Assembly (NCBI GenBank): GCA_002395925.1
Contig: DGVM01000192.1
Coordinates: forward strand, 5,047 to 26,502
Reading direction: 5' to 3'
DNA: 21,456 nucleotides
Origin: Bacteroidales bacterium UBA4284
GTDB taxonomy: Bacteria > Bacteroidota > Bacteroidia > Bacteroidales > UBA932
The notes under the pieces were generated by a model. The model made no database searches. It worked only from the letters and a program-made list of their open reading frames with translations, and was not told the DNA's origin. The translations under genes and the position numbers were made by a program. Of this stretch, positions 13,402 to 21,401 are shown piece by piece. The first letter of the stretch is position 1. Every line of letters starts with the position of its first letter.

Positions 13402-14523
13402 ATGAAAAAACTCGTAGCAATCAGCGTCTGCGCAGCAATGCTTGCAGTTTCCTGCAGCAAGGTCGCTGTCAACTCCGGTAGCATGCGCAATGAGGTTTCC
13501 TTCCTGACGGCATCCTACATGACCAAGGTCGGAATCGAAGGAACAGTATTCCCCACCACCGAAACTTTTGGCGCATACGCTTGGGCCGATGGAACAATCG
13601 GCGCCTACTTCATGAACAATGAGCAGGTGTCCTTCAACCCCTCCACCAACCAGTGGAAACCTTCTTCCACTTACTATTGGCCGAAGAACACCACCGTTGA
13701 CTTCCTCTGCTACTATCCCTATGGAATGAACGGCATAGCCATCACTCCTAACAGCATCAACTACAGCGGCATCGACGTTGAAGCAAGCCAGACCGACATA
13801 ATGTATGCCGACAAAGCTGCGGGTTATACCGACAACGTCGACGAGGTGACGGATGGTGTCAACGGTTATACCGGCGTTCCCACCGTGTTCCACCACGCTC
13901 TTGCAAAGATTCGCGTAGTCGTGGAGCTTGCATACAACCACAAGGAGGAGGCCGACGGCACCGTAACCGACTGGGCAGTCAACGTCAACAGCCTGTCGCT
14001 CAGCGGATTCTACAAAGCAGGAAGCTGCGCCCTCACTCTTGCTTCCTCACCTTCAGTCGGCCAGATCGGATGGAACAAGCCCGCAGATGCCGACGGCAAT
14101 TTCGTCTGGACTCCCGACGGAACAGTCACAAGCAAGGCAGGCAGCTTCAGCGGCAGCATCACTCCCGGCAACACTTACGAGGCAATCGCCGAGTTCTTCG
14201 TACTGCCCCAGACACTTGCAGCCGGCCAGCAGAAGGTCAATCTCGGCCTGACCGTATCGACGACCCGCGGCGGCGCCCCGTTCCTCAACGAGACCTTCAC
14301 CAGCAGTGCTGACCTCTATCTGGCCAGCCTCCCTGCATGGCAGATGAACCAGGTCATCACTTATAAGATTGTCGTAGCACCTACCGCAGGCGCAGGCAAC
14401 GGAGGAGATCCTTCCGTCCCCGTCGATCCAAACGATCCCGACCTCTCCAACGTCGTCATCACCTTCGACCCTGCAGTGGGTGGATGGGACAACATCGGCG
14501 TAGAGACCGTCATCAACATTTAA
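13402..14523 (+). CDS. Fimbrillin family lipoprotein 6, 373 aa
   Basis: Lipobox A-V-S-C (Cys18), site Y-M-T-K-V (Lys42), Y-Y-W-P-K, G-V-P-T-V-F-H-H-A-L-A and F-D-P-A-V-G-G-W with Phe 19 residues from the end. It has the longest pre-strand linker of the array (G-A-G-N-G-G-D-P-S-V-P-V-D-P-N-D-P-D), rich in Gly, Pro and Asp. The residue after the cleavage Lys is Val instead of Ala or Ser, so processing may be slower or absent. Last of the six compact paralogues; hairpin C follows it and the larger lipoprotein comes next. Predicted type V pilin, perhaps nearer the tip. Confidence 0.83.
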   Translation: MKKLVAISVCAAMLAVSCSKVAVNSGSMRNEVSFLTASYMTKVGIEGTVFPTTETFGAYAWADGTIGAYFMNNEQVSFNPSTNQWKPSSTYYWPKNTTVDFLCYYPYGMNGIAITPNSINYSGIDVEASQTDIMYADKAAGYTDNVDEVTDGVNGYTGVPTVFHHALAKIRVVVELAYNHKEEADGTVTDWAVNVNSLSLSGFYKAGSCALTLASSPSVGQIGWNKPADADGNFVWTPDGTVTSKAGSFSGSITPGNTYEAIAEFFVLPQTLAAGQQKVNLGLTVSTTRGGAPFLNETFTSSADLYLASLPAWQMNQVITYKIVVAPTAGAGNGGDPSVPVDPNDPDLSNVVITFDPAVGGWDNIGVETVINI

Positions 14524-14531
14524 TTTACCGG

Positions 14532-14557
14532 CCCGGCGGGGGTGATACCCTTCCGGG
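14532..14557 (+). other. Intercistronic hairpin C covering a ribosome-entry region
   Basis: CCCGG (14532-14536) pairs with CCGGG (14553-14557), and GGGT (14540-14543) with ACCC (14547-14550) around a three-base loop; two G-T wobbles join them, leaving one bulged C. The fold ends 8 bp before the ATG at 14566 and buries an alternative GTG at 14542. It resembles hairpins A and B in GC content and position but not in detail. It may throttle translation of the next gene. Confidence 0.5.
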
Positions 14558-14565
14558 TTGCCAAT

Positions 14566-16101
14566 ATGAGAAGTTCGACATATATATTTGTATTATTGAC
14601 ACTGGCCCTTGCCGCCACAACGGCATCCTGCCGCCGCGACATTGTGCCTCAGGGAGAGCGGATGCTTTTTTCTCCCTCCGTGCAACCTGCGTCGAAGGGT
14701 TTCCTGGAAGCTGACGGGCTGGATGTTAACAACACGCGTGTAAAGGTTTTCGACTTCCTTACGGGATTCGAAGGATCGCTGCCCGTCAACGGGAGCATCC
14801 AGGAGATAACTCCCGGCCAGACAGTCAAGTACATCGACGACGCAGTATATTACGACGGGGGCGCTTACTGGCCCTACGCCGACGGCCACGAGTACCGCTG
14901 GACCCGCGCCGGAGTGCACCGCTTCTTCGGATGGCTCGACTACGACAAATCCTATAATTCCGGAGCGGGAATGTCCAGCACCCAGTTCTTCGGTTCAGAG
15001 CTCCAGCTCGACGACTCAAACCTCAGGCTGACGACCCCCGTGCACTATTTCCAGGCTCTCAGCACTTCGCCCCAGTACGATTTCGTGTACGCAAAGCAGC
15101 CGATAATCCGCAATGCCGCCGACAAGGATTTTTCCTACATCCCCCTGCAGTGCAAGCACCTGTTCACCGCGGTTAGCCTCACGTTCGAGAACAAGTCCTC
15201 CGAAAGCAACGTCCAGATTACCGACATCAACACCCTGTACGAGGGCACCGACCTCTTCCTGCACAGCGGCTATGCCAGCATAGATTTCTCCGGTACCGGT
15301 GAAATCACTCCCACATATACCCTTAGCACCGATGCCGCACATCCGTTCTTCAGCGCTGCGCCGATGAGCGGAAAGACCATTGCAGCGGGCGAGCGATACG
15401 ACATGTTTTCGGGAGAGAAACTCACGACGGAAGGCACCGAGCAGTATTACATGACCTGGCCTGTGACGGCGGCACAGATCGCTCCCCAGACAATCATCGG
15501 TCAGGATATCTTCGGCGACCCCATCTACGACCCCAGGGACGCTATTCTTGCCATCAGCTACAGGGTCAACGGCGGAGCCGTGGAAACCTCCCGGGTGAAG
15601 TTCCCCAACCGCGAATGGAAGGCCGGCACCAAGGTCCAGCTGAACATAGAGTTCACCGACAAGTCAATATATATTATATCTGATGTACTCCCGTGGGACT
15701 ACAATGTCCACACGATGAGCTTCAATACGGAGTCTATCACAACCCCCGGCGGCGGCAGCATGAAGTGCAACAGCCATACGATGGACTCGTCAAAGAAGAT
15801 TCACCTCACCACCGACAATCCCAGCGCCGAGTGCGAAGTATCCATTTCTTCCCTGCAGGGAGCAACTCTGGTAATCAAGAAAATCGGCGCCGACCCTGCC
15901 TACTTCAACGTCGTCCCGTCTGAAATCACCATCACCGGCGGGCGCCTCATATTCCGCGTCGAACCATCCGATCTTGCAACCGGAGGCGTGGAACGTACCA
16001 TGCAACTTTCGTTCACCATCGATCTGCCCAGCGGGCGCGAAATCGACGGCGACCGGGAACTGATTGATTCTGACCGCAACTATATCTTCTCAAGACAATG
16101 A
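14566..16101 (+). CDS. Large fimbrillin-like lipoprotein (minor/accessory subunit), 511 aa
   Basis: Lipobox T-A-S-C (Cys22), then a fimbrillin-type N-terminal half with a candidate Lys site (P-A-S-K-G, Lys44), an aromatic A-Y-W-P-Y motif and an I-P-L-Q-C-K-H-L-F-T-A-V segment in place of the G-V-P-T-L-F-H-H motif. The first domain ends near a V-L-P-W-D-Y segment, the usual fimbrillin end point. An extra beta-rich domain of about 130 residues follows (from about M-S-F-N-T-E-S-I-T-T-P-G), which the compact paralogues lack. The F-D-P-A-V tail is absent, so it probably does not donate a strand in the usual way and could be a tip-proximal adaptor. ATG 14566 is chosen over GTG 14542, which lies inside hairpin C. 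It overlaps the next gene as ATGA. Confidence 0.75.
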   Translation: MRSSTYIFVLLTLALAATTASCRRDIVPQGERMLFSPSVQPASKGFLEADGLDVNNTRVKVFDFLTGFEGSLPVNGSIQEITPGQTVKYIDDAVYYDGGAYWPYADGHEYRWTRAGVHRFFGWLDYDKSYNSGAGMSSTQFFGSELQLDDSNLRLTTPVHYFQALSTSPQYDFVYAKQPIIRNAADKDFSYIPLQCKHLFTAVSLTFENKSSESNVQITDINTLYEGTDLFLHSGYASIDFSGTGEITPTYTLSTDAAHPFFSAAPMSGKTIAAGERYDMFSGEKLTTEGTEQYYMTWPVTAAQIAPQTIIGQDIFGDPIYDPRDAILAISYRVNGGAVETSRVKFPNREWKAGTKVQLNIEFTDKSIYIISDVLPWDYNVHTMSFNTESITTPGGGSMKCNSHTMDSSKKIHLTTDNPSAECEVSISSLQGATLVIKKIGADPAYFNVVPSEITITGGRLIFRVEPSDLATGGVERTMQLSFTIDLPSGREIDGDRELIDSDRNYIFSRQ

Positions 16102-18491
16102 TGCGCTCCGGACACATATTCGCCGCAATGGCGCTCCTGTTGATGCTCCTTCCTTCATCCTGCCAGATCGGGGAGCTGAATACCGACAATCCCGGCGTGC
16201 CCGACGAAGGCATAGTGCTCGACATTTTCTGTCAGGAACCTACAACGAGGGCCGGAAAAGACGGCATCATGGACGGAGTACAGGACTGGAACGAGAATCT
16301 CCTCTCGACTCTGGATGTATTCTTCTACCCCGAAGGCGGAACCGGCATGGACTGCGTTTTCCACAAGCGCTACCAGCCTAATGAGGCCGACGGTGACGCT
16401 ACAATCTCAGCCACTACGACCGACTCCTTCATTTCGGGCACGCTCGCTCCCGGTTCCAACACGTCTTTCTGGGTATATGTCATAGCAAACTACCCCGGCG
16501 TCATCGTTGCCGACGACAACAACCTCGCGGGCACATCGGTAACCGCTCTCAAGCAGCTGCCGCTTAATACCGATTTCAGCGCGGCACCGGACCACAAGCA
16601 GTCATCCTTCGTCATGGACGGCCTTGCACAGGTGACCGGAATGTCCAAGACCAGCCGCCTCGTGGCAAAAGGCCAGGTCGAGCTGCGCCGGCTTGCCGCA
16701 AAGGTATCCGTACAGCTCAAGATTGCCGACCAGATCCAAGTTGAACGCACCACGATCGTGGAGGACGAAACCGTCACGTACTACGAGACCTGGGAGCCCA
16801 TGCTCGCAGGAATGCAGATGTATATAGAGAACGTCGTACGGAACACGACCCTGTCCGGCAAACCGTCCGACAGCCCTGTGTACTTCTCGTACAGCGGCAA
16901 CCGCATGAACTTCACCAAGAGCAGCGACGCTGAGTATGCTGATTACCCATGGATTACCGACCCTTCATACCTCTATCCGCAAAGGTGGGAATATGCATCT
17001 AAGGTATCTCCGCTGATTGAGCCTACCATCAAGCTCATACTCCCCTGGCGCCGCCTGTCCGATTCCTCACAGGCAGTTCCCGTTTCCGCAACCCAGAAGC
17101 AGTTCTATTACAAGATAATCATTCCCAACGACCCTCGCGCCGCCACGGCAGACACCACGTATCTCCGCAATTTCGTGATGAACAACTGGTACCTGCTCAA
17201 ACTCGACGTGGGTATCCTCGGAAGCGAGACCGACGAAGCTTCCATTCTGGTCGACGGACACTATTACGTCCTGGAATGGCAGGACAAGGAGGTCGTCATC
17301 AAGCACGCCGTCATCGGCAAGGCCCGCTTCCTTTCAGTAGAGCCCAAGGAATATGAACTCAACAACGTGCCCGACCTGAGCATGCTCTATACGTCGTCTC
17401 ACCCTGTGGCGCTCACGGTCAGCAAGGGAAGTTCGACGCTTGACATTACCGCCACAAGGGCTTACTACGGAACCGACAACGCCGGCACATCCTACGGCGG
17501 AGGCACAATCAGGACGGCGGCAGCCGGCAACCCCGACTATGCCCAGGGGCAGAAGTATATCGAGTACAGCGCAGCGCAGCGGGCAGCCCTTAACGGAGGT
17601 CAGGACTGGCTGTCAGTGGACGGCAGTTACATCAAGTTCTACCACGAGCTGAACAATGACCTCGATGCAGGAGCTTATTTCGACTGCTCGCCGTACATAA
17701 TAAGGTACAACCTGTATCACGCAGACCACAACGACGACGCGATATACAAACAGTCGGTCAAAATAGTCCAGTATCCGGCAATGTACATTGAGAATGAAAC
17801 ATCGAACGGATATACATATGTAAACAACTATACCAATGGTCAGACGGCCCAGGACAGCAACGGCAACAGTCTCGGGAGCATAGCCAACAGAACGGAAATA
17901 AACGACAGCGGAGACAATACCAACCCGCGCCAATACACGGTTACCGTGACCGTTCTGTCAGATGATTCTGAGTACATGATTGGCGACCCGAGAACGGACG
18001 GCTCGTCTGCAATTGTTACCACTCTGACCGGACTCAACTCATCTGCAAATTACCGCCCGGCCTCCGAAGACGCAAGATACATCATCGCCCCAAGCCTGCG
18101 AATCGCATCTTCCTATGGCAAGACGGGCTCCATGACTTATGCGAACGCAAGAGCACGGTGCGCCGCATATCAGGAAAACGGTTATCCGGCCGGCCGGTGG
18201 AGGCTTCCTACGATGGCTGAGGTCATGTACCTGATTACCCTTTCGGAGAAAAAGGTGATACCTACATTGTTCACACCGGACAGCGCACTGAGTGCCGGAG
18301 GTTATTGGTGCGCAGACGGCGTTGTATATCCCCTGACCAACGGAACAATCCAGTATCTGCCGACAGCCCAGGCCGCATCTTATCACAATGGCACCAACTG
18401 GCCCCGCTGCGTTTACGACACCTGGTACTGGGGCGAAGGAAAGGACAGCAACCACATGACCAGCTGGGGCGGCTACCAAACCACAAAATGA
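16098..18491 (+). CDS. Pilus tip-adhesin candidate with C-type-lectin-like domain, 797 aa
   Basis: Lipobox P-S-S-C (Cys22) and an Arg maturation site T-T-R-A (Arg51), followed by two FimA/DUF4906-like pilin domains: a strand pattern with L-R-R-L-A-A-K-V-S-V and a later Y-Y-K-I-I-I-P segment with N-N-W-Y-L-L-K-L-D-V. Residues about 655-797 form a separate domain with A-R-A-R-C, W-R-L-P-T (701-705), G-G-Y-W-C and W-P-R-C. W-R-L-P-T followed by a helix is a landmark of Lcl/FISUMP-type C-type-lectin-like folds. There is no donor-strand tail, as expected for a terminal subunit. It starts inside the previous stop (ATGA) and overlaps the next gene the same way. The ligand, carbohydrate or protein, is unknown. 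Confidence 0.75.
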   Translation: MMRSGHIFAAMALLLMLLPSSCQIGELNTDNPGVPDEGIVLDIFCQEPTTRAGKDGIMDGVQDWNENLLSTLDVFFYPEGGTGMDCVFHKRYQPNEADGDATISATTTDSFISGTLAPGSNTSFWVYVIANYPGVIVADDNNLAGTSVTALKQLPLNTDFSAAPDHKQSSFVMDGLAQVTGMSKTSRLVAKGQVELRRLAAKVSVQLKIADQIQVERTTIVEDETVTYYETWEPMLAGMQMYIENVVRNTTLSGKPSDSPVYFSYSGNRMNFTKSSDAEYADYPWITDPSYLYPQRWEYASKVSPLIEPTIKLILPWRRLSDSSQAVPVSATQKQFYYKIIIPNDPRAATADTTYLRNFVMNNWYLLKLDVGILGSETDEASILVDGHYYVLEWQDKEVVIKHAVIGKARFLSVEPKEYELNNVPDLSMLYTSSHPVALTVSKGSSTLDITATRAYYGTDNAGTSYGGGTIRTAAAGNPDYAQGQKYIEYSAAQRAALNGGQDWLSVDGSYIKFYHELNNDLDAGAYFDCSPYIIRYNLYHADHNDDAIYKQSVKIVQYPAMYIENETSNGYTYVNNYTNGQTAQDSNGNSLGSIANRTEINDSGDNTNPRQYTVTVTVLSDDSEYMIGDPRTDGSSAIVTTLTGLNSSANYRPASEDARYIIAPSLRIASSYGKTGSMTYANARARCAAYQENGYPAGRWRLPTMAEVMYLITLSEKKVIPTLFTPDSALSAGGYWCADGVVYPLTNGTIQYLPTAQAASYHNGTNWPRCVYDTWYWGEGKDSNHMTSWGGYQTTK

Positions 18492-21340
18492 TGAAAAGAT
18501 TACTCTGCATATTGTTCGCGGCGGCGCTCTGCTTCTCCTGCACACAGTGGGAGAAGGAAGAACCGCAGCCCGCTCCGACGCAGGAGGCGACCGGCAAAGT
18601 TAGGGTACGTTTCAGCGTTTCCCTGCCGGAGCTCACGCCCTCGACCAAGGCCCTCAGCGACACACCCGCGGGCGACCTTACATCGCTGCACATCGCCGTA
18701 TTCGGCAGCTCCGGCTACCTCAAGGAATATGTAGAGGCCACAATGGTGGATACTCCCACCGCCAACGGACATTACGGCGGGAACGACAACCGCTACGAAT
18801 TTACCGCAGACCTCACCCTGAGCGAAAACAGCAAGCGACGCATACACATACTTGGCAACGGCCCCGAGAATCTCGACTACGACCAGGAAACCACCCTGAT
18901 ACCCGCCCTTCTCAGCCCTGCAGGGCACGGAGCCTACTGGCAGTCTTTCATCGTGCCCGGCATCAAGGCCAAGAGAGATGCGGACGGCAACCTGATCAAT
19001 GTCGATACTATAACAATCAACGGCGAGACCGTCTCAACCGGAACCGGAACATTCCAGATTGCAGACGAGACCCAGGCATACTTCGACGACATTCCCCTTA
19101 TCCGCAATTTCGCAAAGATCGTGGTTGAAGACGTCGCAGGCAGCAATTTCGTCACAAAGTCATTTGCGGCGGTAAACGTTCCCACGCAAGGTTCTTTCGC
19201 CCCGTATTATTCTGGAGGCTTTGTATATAATTACGAAACCCATACCTACACATCACTGCACGACGAGCTCAATTATCCGGCCCTCCTGCCCCTGAATACC
19301 GAATTCGACTCTACAGTTCCGTCCAAGGCCGATTTCATTTCCCCTTCCCCGGCTACGGCTACTGTTCCGGCATCCTCGAGCTTCTTCCTCTATGAGCGTC
19401 CTGTCCCCAATGAAGACCAGGACCCTACGGTGGTCGTCATCTATGGAACATATACCGACCCGGACCTTGACGACGGCGTTGACAGTTCAGGCGACTATTT
19501 CTATAAAGTTGACCTGATGGAGAACAAGGATTATTATCCTATTTATCGCAACTTCAAGTACCGCATAAAGATTAAGCAGATTCTCAAGCCCGGCGCCGAC
19601 ACTCCCGCCGACGCGCTTGTGTCGATGGGCAGCGGCGACGTTTCCGCCGACATTTCCACCCAGACCCTCACCGACATCTCCGACGGACAGAGCCGAATCC
19701 TCGTCACCTACATGGCGAAGACCCTCATCCGCCAATACCCCTATACCGAGAACGGACAGACGGAGCAGATGATTCTGAAGTATAAATTCATCCCCGACGT
19801 GGATGACACTTCAGGCTCCGGCGGAGAGCCCGCCCACAACAACGACCTGGTCGCAAACGGAGGTCCTATAAGCATTTCCCTTCAGTCGGAATCCGATCCG
19901 GTCATATTGTCATACTCCGTAGCGTCTTCCGACGACACCGAAGGTTACCGCACCATAACCATCAACACCGACGCTCCGAAATCAAACGTACGCACCCAGT
20001 ATCTGCGCGTTACGGGTACCGTTACGAGAATGGAAGAAGGGGTTCCCGTAGAGTATTCGCTCTACAGGAATGTCACATACACCATGCTCAGCAAGCAGAC
20101 GATGACCGTTACCTGCAATCCTTCTAAAGTGACTAAAACAGCCGGAGAGCAGATGGAAGTGGACATAACAATTCCGAAGAACCTGCCCAGCAGCATGTTC
20201 CCGCTGTTTTTCAACATCGAGTCTAGCGCCCTCAGCCTCACTCCCGACAACAGCCGCACGGAAGCGATTCTTCAGGATAACAACCTTCCGGTTGCATCCG
20301 GAACTTCAATCATAGACGGAAACAACAACACGACTTTCCATTTTGTGCGGACGCTGTCGGAAGACGATTACAAGAAGCTCTCGAAAGCAAGCAGCACCAA
20401 CACAGTCACTCTCCCCTGCTTTTTCAAGACCAACAAAGCGGAGAGTGCCTGCGAAGTATGGGTTTCGAACGACTACTTCAATTCCGATTACGATTCGTTC
20501 GGCAACTACAAGCTGAAGTACTTTACCAATCTGGATTTCACCAACGGCGTACCTAAGACAGCAGGCACCACGGCTCCATTCACCTTCCACATGGACGAAA
20601 GCGACCCTCTGCCCGAGAAAGTTTACTTCCAGTTTACCGGAGTGCGTCCCACCGGAACTTCGGGTTTAGCTCTGATTACCGATTCCAGCGATCCCCACAA
20701 CGGCTGGTACTGGTATTCCCCTACCTCGACCGGAAACGACAGCCTGCTCGACAACTACACTCCTATCATCAATCTGGCAACTACCGGCACGTCAGGCGAG
20801 GCGAGCGTCAGAATCGAAGCTGACGAGTATGACCCCGCCACGCTGGATTATGTTCCAAGGAGATGGGTCACCGGTTCATATACCATTTCGTTCACATCGA
20901 ATAATAATGGCAACGCCGCCGATTTCACCAGCGGCTACCAGGACGTCCACTTCTACAATTTCGTTAGAGGTGGAACCAATAACAACAGGTATAAATATAT
21001 GGGTTCCCGCAGTGGAAACTGGTATAGTGGCTACACATATAATTCCGGTTACTTCACGGTAACTGCACCTTCAGACCTTGATGGCTGCCTAATCACCTCC
21101 ATAGGCATGACCTACAACGGCAACTACCACCAGCAGACAGTAACCGTCGAAGACAGCAACGGCGCTACAACCACCCTTACGGGCACAAAGAACAATTGGA
21201 CGTATGCACCTGCCGGAGACGGAAAAGGCGCTACATCGATAACCGTAACCATGAATTGCAGCGACAGCAACAGCTACGATAACCGTAACCAGTTGACCTC
21301 ACTCACCGTAAACTACGGGTACTGGGTATTGGAAGACTGA
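18488..21340 (+). CDS. DUF4906-like large fimbrial lipoprotein, 950 aa
   Basis: Lipobox C-F-S-C (Cys18) followed by an acidic W-E-K-E-E-P stretch. Then comes the DUF4906-type opening: a V-R-V-R-F-S-V-S-L-P strand, a possible processing site S-T-K-A (Lys54), and D-L-T-S-L-H-I-A-V-F. Later landmarks are I-P-L-I-R-N-F-A-K-I-V and Y-R-N-F-K-Y-R-I-K-I. The middle is a series of beta-sandwich-like domains. The last 120 or so residues are rich in Tyr, Gly, Asn, Ser and Thr and look like an independent binding domain. ATG 18488 overlaps the previous stop (ATGA); the open frame upstream of it lacks a signal peptide and is rejected. It has no F-D-P-A-V tail. Last gene of the operon, 17 bp before a strong terminator. 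Likely a second tip or surface adhesin. Confidence 0.75.
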   Translation: MMKRLLCILFAAALCFSCTQWEKEEPQPAPTQEATGKVRVRFSVSLPELTPSTKALSDTPAGDLTSLHIAVFGSSGYLKEYVEATMVDTPTANGHYGGNDNRYEFTADLTLSENSKRRIHILGNGPENLDYDQETTLIPALLSPAGHGAYWQSFIVPGIKAKRDADGNLINVDTITINGETVSTGTGTFQIADETQAYFDDIPLIRNFAKIVVEDVAGSNFVTKSFAAVNVPTQGSFAPYYSGGFVYNYETHTYTSLHDELNYPALLPLNTEFDSTVPSKADFISPSPATATVPASSSFFLYERPVPNEDQDPTVVVIYGTYTDPDLDDGVDSSGDYFYKVDLMENKDYYPIYRNFKYRIKIKQILKPGADTPADALVSMGSGDVSADISTQTLTDISDGQSRILVTYMAKTLIRQYPYTENGQTEQMILKYKFIPDVDDTSGSGGEPAHNNDLVANGGPISISLQSESDPVILSYSVASSDDTEGYRTITINTDAPKSNVRTQYLRVTGTVTRMEEGVPVEYSLYRNVTYTMLSKQTMTVTCNPSKVTKTAGEQMEVDITIPKNLPSSMFPLFFNIESSALSLTPDNSRTEAILQDNNLPVASGTSIIDGNNNTTFHFVRTLSEDDYKKLSKASSTNTVTLPCFFKTNKAESACEVWVSNDYFNSDYDSFGNYKLKYFTNLDFTNGVPKTAGTTAPFTFHMDESDPLPEKVYFQFTGVRPTGTSGLALITDSSDPHNGWYWYSPTSTGNDSLLDNYTPIINLATTGTSGEASVRIEADEYDPATLDYVPRRWVTGSYTISFTSNNNGNAADFTSGYQDVHFYNFVRGGTNNNRYKYMGSRSGNWYSGYTYNSGYFTVTAPSDLDGCLITSIGMTYNGNYHQQTVTVEDSNGATTTLTGTKNNWTYAPAGDGKGATSITVTMNCSDSNSYDNRNQLTSLTVNYGYWVLED
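21237..21291 (+). repeat. 15-bp direct repeat near the 3' end of the 950-aa gene
   Basis: CGATAACCGTAACCA occurs at 21237-21251 and at 21277-21291, 40 bp apart. The spacing is not a multiple of three, so the two copies are read in different frames and encode different residues. Recombination between them would delete 40 bp and shift the frame at the C-terminus. Confidence 0.6.
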
Positions 21341-21357
21341 ACGTTTGTCAGATAACT

Positions 21358-21401
21358 CAAAAACAGAGCTGAAGGCGAACATGCCCGCAGCTCTGTTTTT
21401 G
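21358..21401 (+). terminator. Rho-independent terminator of the pilus operon
   Basis: The 14-base arms CAAAAACAGAGCTG (21358-21371) and CAGCTCTGTTTTTG (21388-21401) are perfectly complementary. The inner loop has a further GGC/GCC pairing. The T-run in the right arm and the A-run in the left allow termination from both directions. It starts 17 bp after the last stop codon. The remaining 55 bp to the window end hold two short palindromes (21426-21435 and 21441-21446) but no gene that I can see. Confidence 0.88.

Noticed and set aside
14542..14565. GTG start for the 511-aa lipoprotein
   Set aside because: It lies in the loop region of hairpin C and would add eight residues before an already complete signal peptide.
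18305..18487. Upstream extension of the 950-aa gene by 61 codons
   Set aside because: It lies wholly inside the preceding gene, is Arg/Gln-rich and would bury the signal peptide; the ATGA overlap at 18488 fits the rest of the operon.
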